NCBI GenBank assembly: GCA_018661145.1
Contig: JABJIU010000043.1
Span: forward strand, 1-8,385
Direction of reading: 5' to 3'
Source: Pseudomonadota bacterium
GTDB lineage: Bacteria > Pseudomonadota > Gammaproteobacteria > Arenicellales > UBA868
Length of the DNA: 8,385 nucleotides
Below, one piece after another: positions 1-5,127 of the stretch; position 1 is the first letter of the stretch, and every line of letters begins with the position of its first letter. The notes under the pieces were generated by a model. It ran no database searches and was not told the origin of the DNA. It saw only the letters and a program-made list of their open reading frames with translations. Position numbers and translations under genes: made by a program.

Positions 1-780
1 AAGCCGATTCATTTTGCGCTTTCTTATGACGAAGAAGTCGGTTGCCTCGGCGCTCCCGACATGATTGAGGTTATCCGCAACGAACTGCCCGAGCCCGCGG
101 GCGTAATCGTCGGTGAGCCCACCAGTATGGCGGCGGTGACTGCACACAAGGGTATCGTCGGTTTGCGGACGATGGTGCGGGGATACGAGGCGCACTCAAG
201 CCAGACCCATCGAGGAGTGAGTGCGGTAATGACCGCAGCGCGGCTGGTCAGTCACCTGGAACGGGTGGCGGAGGATCTTACGGAAATGACACCCTCTGAT
301 AACGGCTTTGAACCCCATGCCACATCGGTTCATGTCGGCGTTATCCATGGCGGAACCGCGCTCAACATAATTTCTGGTCAATGCGAGTTCACCTGGGATA
401 TTCGAAATATTCCCGGAGATGACCCCCAGGTACTGATCGACAATTTTGAAGACTTCTGCAGACGTGAGGTATTGCCGGGAATGCGGGCTCGTCATGAGGC
501 CTGCAGTATTGATACTAAAGTGCTCGCACGCTGCCCCGCGTTTGATGACTCGGAATCGTCCATTCTCAGCCTGGTACAGTCACTCAATGGCAAAACGGAA
601 ACCTATAAGGTCGCCTACGGTACCGAAGCAGGTCAGTATCAGGGTGCAGGTTTCCCTACAGTCTTGTGCGGCCCAGGATCTATCGATCAGGCGCATCAGC
701 CTGATGAATATATAGAAGTCAGTGAGGTACAGGCTGGAGAGCGTTTTCTGAAGACACTGGTAGACGAGCTGTCAGTTTGA
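1..780 (+). CDS. argE: Acetylornithine deacetylase ArgE (M20 peptidase family), 5'-truncated by the window edge
   Basis: Hydrolyses N-acetyl-L-ornithine to ornithine and acetate in cytoplasmic arginine biosynthesis. The frame is open from base 1, giving 259 residues. ArgE proteins are about 385 residues, so roughly the first 125, with the first metal His and Asp, lie outside the window. The ATG at 61 is internal, because conserved sequence precedes it. Visible M20 landmarks: SYDEEVGCLGA with the catalytic/metal Glu pair at visible residues 11-12; GEPTS with a metal-binding Glu at 39; AHKG at 48-51; the dimerisation-domain HSS motif; and GPGSIDQAHQPDE near the end, whose His (about 232) is the last metal ligand. 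The C-terminal TEAG and QAHQPDE signatures favour ArgE over the related DapE or CPG2. The stop is TGA at 778-780. The gene converges on the - strand glycosyltransferase gene with a 20-bp gap. No argA is visible nearby. Confidence 0.9.
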   Translation, partial: KPIHFALSYDEEVGCLGAPDMIEVIRNELPEPAGVIVGEPTSMAAVTAHKGIVGLRTMVRGYEAHSSQTHRGVSAVMTAARLVSHLERVAEDLTEMTPSDNGFEPHATSVHVGVIHGGTALNIISGQCEFTWDIRNIPGDDPQVLIDNFEDFCRREVLPGMRARHEACSIDTKVLARCPAFDDSESSILSLVQSLNGKTETYKVAYGTEAGQYQGAGFPTVLCGPGSIDQAHQPDEYIEVSEVQAGERFLKTLVDELSV

Positions 781-800
781 GAGTTGTTTGCGCGCCCGTT

Positions 801-1901
801 TCAAAAACTGGCCCAGATGAGTTCAGCGCACCGGACTGCAGCGGCAGCATCCGGTGCGGGCTGTCGTTTCAGGGCCAGAAGTTCTGGTAACTGATCCAGC
901 CATAGGCCGTTGGCAAAGTGATCAGGGGCCAACGGTTTTCCACCAATCGTTTGTTCTGCGAATGCGCCGAGCGGCGCCATCTCCGGATAGTCTTCTCGTA
1001 CGAAGTAGCCGAAAGGAGTGCCAGAAGCGTACACCTCTGCTATCGTGCTGTACCCGGCTTTGCCGATGACAAGATCTGCGGCCCGTACAAGATCAGGATG
1101 GTGGAGGGGGCATCGGACCGGTAGCAAGGTGACATTCTGATCTTTACGGACTTTGTTGCTCGCTCCAGATATTACAAAGTGGATGCCGGGAAACCGGCTT
1201 TTCAGCTGCTCAGTAAACGGAAAGTGAGTTTTCGTTCCTCCCATGCTGATAAAGACCATCGGATTCGATTGCTTTAGGCCCAGGGTTGCCCGGGTCTCTT
1301 TCACGCTCCTTCGGAACGCCCGGGCAATAGGGCCTATCTGGCGCGCGGTTGCCACAACTTGACAGATGGGCTGTGTCTGGATATGAAGATCGGCGTTTTG
1401 AAATATTGGTCGCAGTAACCGGGCATAGTTCGAGAGAGCGGGCGCCTGAAGGGCAAGACCTTCGTAGATCCAGTCCCAGGTGAAATTCTCCACGAGCACC
1501 GACGGTAGTTGTGCCGCCCTTGCTGTCACCAGGCCAAGCGGTGCAATGTCACAGAGTACGCTTTGGCAGTCTAGCCGCCTCAATTGTTGTCCTAGCCGCC
1601 TGACCTCAGTAGGGTCAAACGGAAGACGGTCGGAAAGATCGGCAAGGGTTGCATCGTAGTTCACCCGTAGGGCATCGGATTGCACCAGGCCCAGGTCGCA
1701 GTCGAGTTCGTGAAAATCAATGTTGTCGCTGAGCGAGGAAAAGAACCATTTGGGGATTCGCGTAAACAGCTCGATCTGCAGTATCGGTTCAATCTCAAGC
1801 ATGCGCTCGAGGATCGCGTGTGTTCGAGAGGCATGGCCGAAGCCATGCGGGGAAACGAAGACGCCGATCGTCGGCCGGGCGCCGACACTTGCCGAATTCA
1901 A
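801..1901 (-). CDS. Uncharacterised GT-B fold glycosyltransferase (MurG / L-arabinokinase N-domain-like)
   Basis: A 366-residue soluble protein with no signal peptide or membrane segment. The N-terminal half opens with a beta strand (TIGVFVS, 11-17) and a glycine-rich loop HGFGHASR (19-26), as in MurG-like enzymes and the glycosyltransferase-like domain of plant L-arabinokinase. The C-terminal half has ISMGGTKTH (218-226), a nucleotide-site strand and turn, then HHPDLVRAADLVIGKAGYST (267-286) with a following Glu (289). That is the usual donor-sugar pocket of GT-B enzymes. Donor and acceptor cannot be read from sequence. The only in-frame start after the upstream stop that makes sense is TTG, supported by GAGGA 7 bases before it. 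It lies 18 bp behind gshA and shares its reading frame, so co-transcription is very likely. The family call is from motif memory. A nucleotide-sugar-dependent role is inferred. Confidence 0.75.
   Translation of the reverse strand: MNSASVGARPTIGVFVSPHGFGHASRTHAILERMLEIEPILQIELFTRIPKWFFSSLSDNIDFHELDCDLGLVQSDALRVNYDATLADLSDRLPFDPTEVRRLGQQLRRLDCQSVLCDIAPLGLVTARAAQLPSVLVENFTWDWIYEGLALQAPALSNYARLLRPIFQNADLHIQTQPICQVVATARQIGPIARAFRRSVKETRATLGLKQSNPMVFISMGGTKTHFPFTEQLKSRFPGIHFVISGASNKVRKDQNVTLLPVRCPLHHPDLVRAADLVIGKAGYSTIAEVYASGTPFGYFVREDYPEMAPLGAFAEQTIGGKPLAPDHFANGLWLDQLPELLALKRQPAPDAAAAVRCAELIWASF
827..858. repeat. Perfect 9-bp inverted repeat with inner stem
   Basis: CGCACCGGA (827-835) and TCCGGTGCG (850-858) are exact reverse complements. 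Inside them CTGC (836-839) pairs with GCAG (844-847), leaving an AGCG loop and a 2-nt bulge at 848-849. This would be a very stable hairpin on either transcript. It sits in the last codons of the glycosyltransferase gene and 46 nt past the argE stop. Neither side is followed directly by a T run, so it is not a textbook terminator. It could protect the 3' end of argE mRNA or act with the hairpin at 907-935. Confidence 0.55.
907..939 (+). terminator. Candidate intrinsic terminator for argE, inside the convergent gene
   Basis: CCGTTGGC (907-914) is the exact reverse complement of GCCAACGG (928-935), with a 13-nt loop. TTTT (936-939) follows immediately on the + strand. An 8-bp GC-rich stem plus a T run fits a Rho-independent terminator for + strand transcription about 130 bases after the argE stop. 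The loop is long and the T run short. The DNA also codes for conserved-looking glycosyltransferase sequence on the other strand, so chance is possible. Confidence 0.35.
1286..1327. repeat. 9-bp inverted repeat (24-nt spacer) in the glycosyltransferase gene
   Basis: TTGCCCGGG (1286-1294) and CCCGGGCAA (1319-1327) are exact reverse complements. Because CCCGGG is itself a palindrome, GCCCGGG is also a direct repeat (1288-1294 and 1318-1324). It encodes ordinary residues near the domain junction of the protein. No function is assigned. Confidence 0.45.
1831..1848 (-). repeat. cUUCGg tetraloop hairpin near the start of the glycosyltransferase mRNA
   Basis: On the - strand the transcript reads GCAUGGC-UUCG-GCCAUGC: a perfect 7-bp stem closed by a C-G pair around UUCG, the classic extra-stable tetraloop. 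It begins about 50 nt after the TTG start and encodes the HGFGHA glycine-rich loop. The protein motif alone partly forces the palindrome, since CAT, GGC, TTC, GGC, CAT mirror each other. It may slow early elongation or shape mRNA stability, but this is inference. Confidence 0.6.
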
Positions 1902-1908
1902 TCGGACA

Positions 1909-1913
1909 TCCTC
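1909..1913 (-). promoter_or_regulatory. Ribosome binding site that fixes the TTG start of the glycosyltransferase
   Basis: On the - strand GAGGA lies 7 bases before TTG (1901-1899) and just after the gshA stop. No ATG or GTG occurs in this frame between the gshA stop and the conserved N-terminal strand, so this site decides the start. An out-of-frame ATG at 1909-1907 overlaps the site but reaches a stop after three codons. Confidence 0.6.
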
Positions 1914-1919
1914 GATGTC

Positions 1920-3482
1920 TCAGCGACCGAAGTACTGATTCAGGAAGGTCTCGAAGTCCTGCTCGTCGTCTTTCTCCATCTGCTGTGCCCGTTGCAGCGA
2001 TGATGTCGCCTCCTCCTGGAAACGGGATTCAAACTGTGGATCAAACGGTTGGTGCTTGAAGGTATTCTCAATCTGTTCCGCTTGCGCCTTGGCGAAGTAG
2101 AAGAACGTATCATCGTGATCACGGATACCATCGAGGGCTCGGGCGGAAGGGGTCAATGCAGGGTCTTCAAACAACCGACGCTTCTGGCTTAGCGCGGTCC
2201 GATACCCCTCGTCGTACCGTGAAAGGCAGTCGGCCAGTGGCTCAAGATAGTCGATCAGTTCCAGACCACAGCGCTGGACGCTGCAGCGTTGCCCGTCTGC
2301 CTTGGTCAGCACAAAACCGGGTTCCCGCCCGAACTCCGCAATCTGGCTCCGTGTGGCACGCACCCGACGAAACTCATCCCAGTCCATTGGTGGACTTGGT
2401 TCCAGCAGGCAGGAGATCATCATCAAGTCAAGAAAACGGATCCCGTCCGCGTCAATGCCAATCGGCGAAAACGGGTCCAGATCCAAGGACCGAACCTCGA
2501 TGTACTCAACGCCGCGGTCCCGCAGTGCATGGCTAGGCCGTTCCCCTGACCTTGCCACTCGTTTCGGCCGCATGGTGGCGTAATACTCGTTCTCGATCTG
2601 CAACAGCGAATCATTCAACTGTCGGTATTGGCCATCTACCCGGACCCCAATCTCCTGATACGGTGGATAGGATTCGGTGGTAGCCTTGACCAGTGAGTCC
2701 GTGTATTCATCGAGATTGTTCAGACTTAGGTGTACCGTCGCCTGGGCATCGCTCTGGTAGCCCAGATCCGAAAGCCGCAGGCTCGTCGCATAGGGAAGAT
2801 AAAAAGAATGCTCCCCCAGTGGGCTCAGATGATGCGGGCGTCCTTCCAGAAAGCTGCCGCACACGGCCGGTGAGGCACCGAATAAATAGGGGATCACCCA
2901 GTCACTGCGATAAAAATTCCGCATCAGCCCGAGGTATGCCTCGGACTTGAAATCACGCAGGGGTACGGTGGAGCCGCTGATATCACGATAGATTCGCCAG
3001 AAACCATCGTCCAGGGAAAAGTTGAAGTGAATTCCGGAAATAGTTTGCATCAGTTTGCCGTAGCGGTAGGCCAGACCCTGTCGGTAGACGGTTTTCATGC
3101 GACCCGCGTTGGACTCACCGTAATACGCAATCGGAATACTGTCCTCGCCGTGCAGGATGCACGGCATGCTGTTTACCCAGAGTTTCTCAGCGCCGATGTT
3201 CCGGTAAGTGAACTGGTGTAGTTGGGTGAGGAAAGTCAGTAAATCCTCAACGCCCACGGTCGCCGGCGTGACGAATTCCAGCAGCGCTTCGGAGTAGTCG
3301 GTCGTAATGAAACGGTGGGTGAGAGCGGCCCCCAACGCTGTCGGATGCGGTTGCCGCGACAACACACCCTCGGCATCGATACGAAGACTTTCTTTTTCGA
3401 GTCCACGACGCATACCGGTGGATAAAACACCGGCCTCGGCCTGCTCGATCTTTTCAATAATTCGTGCTAGTTTTTCGCTCAC
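1920..3482 (-). CDS. gshA: Glutamate-cysteine ligase, class 1 (gamma-glutamylcysteine synthetase)
   Basis: ATP-dependent ligation of glutamate and cysteine to gamma-glutamylcysteine, the first and usually rate-limiting step of glutathione synthesis, in the cytoplasm. At 520 residues it matches the E. coli enzyme (518). Diagnostic segments: GLEKESLR (27-34, the nucleotide/metal-site Glu region), TTDYSEALLEF (60-70), SMPC (105-108), YGESNAGRMKTVYRQGL (121-137) and MQTISGIHFNFSL (145-157). All align with the proteobacterial class 1 family rather than the plant/alphaproteobacterial or Firmicutes GshF types. The start is GTG at 3482, with GGAA 7 bases upstream. No in-frame ATG precedes it in the 40-bp divergent gap. 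The stop is TGA, 18 bp before the glycosyltransferase gene. No gshB is visible here. Confidence 0.96.
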   Translation of the reverse strand: MSEKLARIIEKIEQAEAGVLSTGMRRGLEKESLRIDAEGVLSRQPHPTALGAALTHRFITTDYSEALLEFVTPATVGVEDLLTFLTQLHQFTYRNIGAEKLWVNSMPCILHGEDSIPIAYYGESNAGRMKTVYRQGLAYRYGKLMQTISGIHFNFSLDDGFWRIYRDISGSTVPLRDFKSEAYLGLMRNFYRSDWVIPYLFGASPAVCGSFLEGRPHHLSPLGEHSFYLPYATSLRLSDLGYQSDAQATVHLSLNNLDEYTDSLVKATTESYPPYQEIGVRVDGQYRQLNDSLLQIENEYYATMRPKRVARSGERPSHALRDRGVEYIEVRSLDLDPFSPIGIDADGIRFLDLMMISCLLEPSPPMDWDEFRRVRATRSQIAEFGREPGFVLTKADGQRCSVQRCGLELIDYLEPLADCLSRYDEGYRTALSQKRRLFEDPALTPSARALDGIRDHDDTFFYFAKAQAEQIENTFKHQPFDPQFESRFQEEATSSLQRAQQMEKDDEQDFETFLNQYFGR

Positions 3483-3522
3483 AGGATGTTTCCGATGCGA
3501 GTGTCCAGATCGTGTTGATTAA
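3483..3522. promoter_or_regulatory. 40-bp divergent intergenic region between gshA and yjbQ
   Basis: Start codons of two divergent genes are only 40 bp apart, so their promoters must overlap here or lie inside the opposing coding sequences. I see no convincing -35/-10 pair on either strand. On the - strand a TTGAAA (3540-3535) exists, but nothing resembling a -10 box follows at 16-18 bp. The gshA side has a usable GGAA ribosome site. The yjbQ side has none, only an AT-rich TTGATTAA directly before the ATG. Confidence 0.4.
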
Positions 3523-3954
3523 ATGACGAGGTGGTTTCAACAATCCCTTCAGGTGCAGACTGAGGGACGAGGAATCCTGGATATTACGCCTTTGGTCGCA
3601 GAACCTGTCGCCCGATCCGGAGTCGGAGTGGGGTTATGCCATATTTTCATCACCCACACCAGCGCTTCTCTTACAATCACCGAGAATGCAGATCCCCGGG
3701 TGCATGATGATCTCGAGCACTTTCTCACAGGCCTTGTCCCGGATGGAGACCGTCACTACACCCACTCGAGCGAAGGTGACGACGATATGCCTGCGCATAT
3801 CCGAGCGACTCTCACAAATTCTGAGTTGACGGTGCCTATTTCCAGTGCGCGATTGACTCTAGGGACCTGGCAAGGAATTTATGTTTGGGAACATCGTTGG
3901 AGTCCGCATGAGCGCCGGATTGTGTTAACGATCTCTGGAGAGGATATCCGCTGA
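3523..3954 (+). CDS. yjbQ: YjbQ / UPF0047 family protein (secondary thiamine-phosphate synthase enzyme)
   Basis: A 143-residue cytoplasmic protein of the small UPF0047 family, near full family length (E. coli YjbQ about 138). Conserved blocks are all present: WFQQSL at the start (4-9), HTSASLTITENADP (45-58), HDDLEHFL (61-68), EGDDDMPAHI (84-93) and GTWQGIYVWEHR (114-125). The His, Asp and Glu residues in these blocks form the proposed active or metal site. E. coli YjbQ has been reported to give weak thiamine-phosphate synthase activity when overproduced; its true physiological substrate is uncertain. The ATG start matches the family N-terminus, although no Shine-Dalgarno sequence is evident before it. 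Transcript could begin very close to the ATG. Confidence 0.92.
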   Translation: MTRWFQQSLQVQTEGRGILDITPLVAEPVARSGVGVGLCHIFITHTSASLTITENADPRVHDDLEHFLTGLVPDGDRHYTHSSEGDDDMPAHIRATLTNSELTVPISSARLTLGTWQGIYVWEHRWSPHERRIVLTISGEDIR

Positions 3955-4068
3955 CTGCTCAAGTGGGCCCTGCGACAGGGTGCAGTGCAGTTGCGACTAA
4001 GAAGCTCCGTGCTGATCGGCCTATCAGTGTTACCCAGTAAAAATATGCGGGAATCAAAATCCAGGGCC
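3955..4068 (+). other. Intergenic interval yjbQ-dusA, open in frame
   Basis: 114 bp with no recognisable gene. It holds two small hairpins: CCCTG/CAGGG (3968-3980, 3-nt loop) and CTGAT/ATCAG (4012-4027, 6-nt loop). Neither is followed by a T run, so I do not call a terminator. The yjbQ stop (3952) is in frame with dusA and no stop intervenes. GTG at 3985 and ATG at 4045 are therefore possible upstream dusA starts, but neither is preceded by a good ribosome site and the residues they add have no match in what I know of DusA. Confidence 0.4.
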
Positions 4069-5127
4069 ATGCAAGGGATGCACGTAACAACTAATCAGAC
4101 ATCGTGTGATCATCGCTTTTGTATTGCGCCGATGATGGACTGGACAGACCGACATGAGCGGTACCTTCTACGGCTCATTTCCAGTCGGGCGCGTCTTTAT
4201 ACCGAAATGGTCACGACCGGCGCACTGATACATGGAGACCCGGAACGTTTTCTGGGATACGCAGATGCTGAACATCCACTGGGCTTGCAGTTGGGCGGTA
4301 GCGACCCGGAGGATATGGCGCGTTGCGCCCATCGCGGTGAACTCGCCGGATTCGATGAAATCAATATTAACGTGGGGTGCCCATCTGACCGGGTGCAGGC
4401 GGGCAAGTTCGGTGCCTGCCTGATGCTCGAACCTGATCTCGTGGCAAGCTGCTTTTCGGCAATGCAGGCCGCAGTATCGATACCCGTTACGGTGAAATGT
4501 CGGCTTGGGGTGGATGAAATGGACCACTTTAATGACCTGATCCGATTCGTTGATACTGTGGCTGACGCAGGCTGCAAAGTCTTTATCATCCATGCGCGAA
4601 AAGCATGGCTTTCAGGACTGAGCCCGCGAGAGAACCGTGAGATTCCGCCGCTACAGTACAATCGTGTCTACGCCCTGAAGGATCGGTATCCAGAGTTCAC
4701 GATTGTTATCAATGGCGGTATTACGCGAATCGATCAGGCCGCCGCGCATCTTGAGCGGGTGGATGGTGTCATGGTGGGTCGCGAGGCCTATCAGAACCCC
4801 TGGAGCCTAATTGAAGTCGATCATGTGTTGTTTGGTGATACCCCAACTTACCCATCCCGGCTTGATGTGCTCGAGGCATACAAGACGTACATGCGCGATG
4901 AGCTCGAGAAGGGCGTACCACTGAAGCGCCTCGCGCGCCATCTGCTGGGACTGTTTCAGGGAGAGCCTGGTGCGCGCACGTGGCGTCGGGCGCTTAGTGA
5001 GGCGGCTTTTCGCTCCGGCGCAGATCTTACGGCCATAGAAGCCGCGCAGAACAGTCTGGATACTACTCGCAGGGAACACGCCGCTGTTAGTGCAGCATCG
5101 AATCAGGGCATGGGTCTGCGGCTATGA
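4069..5127 (+). CDS. dusA: tRNA-dihydrouridine(20/20a) synthase DusA
   Basis: FMN- and NADPH-dependent reduction of uridines 20 and 20a in the tRNA D-loop. About 352 residues from the chosen ATG. A TIM-barrel N-domain carries HRFCIAPMMDWTDRH (15-29), TEMVTTGA (45-52), LQLGGSDP (73-80), NVGCPSDRVQ with the catalytic Cys at 104, HARKAWLSGLSPRENR (175-190), NGGI (215-218) and the FMN-phosphate loop GVMVGREAYQNPW (233-245). A small helical C-terminal domain follows. The NVGCPSDRVQ and KAWLSGLSP signatures separate DusA from DusB and DusC. The start is uncertain: ATG at 4045, 4069 or 4078 are all in frame. 4069 and 4078 give an N-terminus closest to the family, with CAGGG (4062-4066) 11 bases before 4078 but only 2 before 4069. 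The stop overlaps the next gene's start (ATGA, 5124-5127), implying coupling. Confidence 0.93.
   Translation: MQGMHVTTNQTSCDHRFCIAPMMDWTDRHERYLLRLISSRARLYTEMVTTGALIHGDPERFLGYADAEHPLGLQLGGSDPEDMARCAHRGELAGFDEININVGCPSDRVQAGKFGACLMLEPDLVASCFSAMQAAVSIPVTVKCRLGVDEMDHFNDLIRFVDTVADAGCKVFIIHARKAWLSGLSPRENREIPPLQYNRVYALKDRYPEFTIVINGGITRIDQAAAHLERVDGVMVGREAYQNPWSLIEVDHVLFGDTPTYPSRLDVLEAYKTYMRDELEKGVPLKRLARHLLGLFQGEPGARTWRRALSEAAFRSGADLTAIEAAQNSLDTTRREHAAVSAASNQGMGLRL
4126..4155 (+). other. Empty dusA 5'-end integration target (candidate attB)
   Basis: These bases encode the invariant APMMDWTDRH block. The 5' end of dusA is a known insertion site for a family of tyrosine integrases carried by prophages and genomic islands in proteobacteria. 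Here the gene is intact, no integrase gene follows or precedes it, and no second copy of this block was seen, so the site is unoccupied. The exact core bases are not certain from memory. Confidence 0.25.

Noticed and set aside
773..810. CAGTTT/AAACTG inverted repeat across the argE/glycosyltransferase gap as a bidirectional terminator
   Set aside because: Only 6 bp pair exactly, the loop is 26 nt, and there is no clean T run following the stem.
2269..2289. Two adjacent palindromes, CAGCGCTG (2269-2276) and ACGCTGCAGCGT (2278-2289), in gshA
   Set aside because: They arise from a repeated Gln-Arg-Cys peptide with similar codons. They have no loop and no sign of regulatory placement.
2156..2583. 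Open frames of 86-126 codons on the + strand within gshA
   Set aside because: They are antisense to conserved gshA sequence, with low-complexity Arg/Ser/Pro-rich translations typical of shadow frames.
3985..4068. GTG-initiated N-terminal extension of DusA
   Set aside because: The 28 extra residues do not resemble the DusA N-terminus as I know it, and there is no ribosome site before the GTG.
3955..4068. Possible tRNA or small RNA gene between yjbQ and dusA
   Set aside because: No cloverleaf, T-loop consensus or CCA end is visible. The two hairpins have only 5-bp stems.
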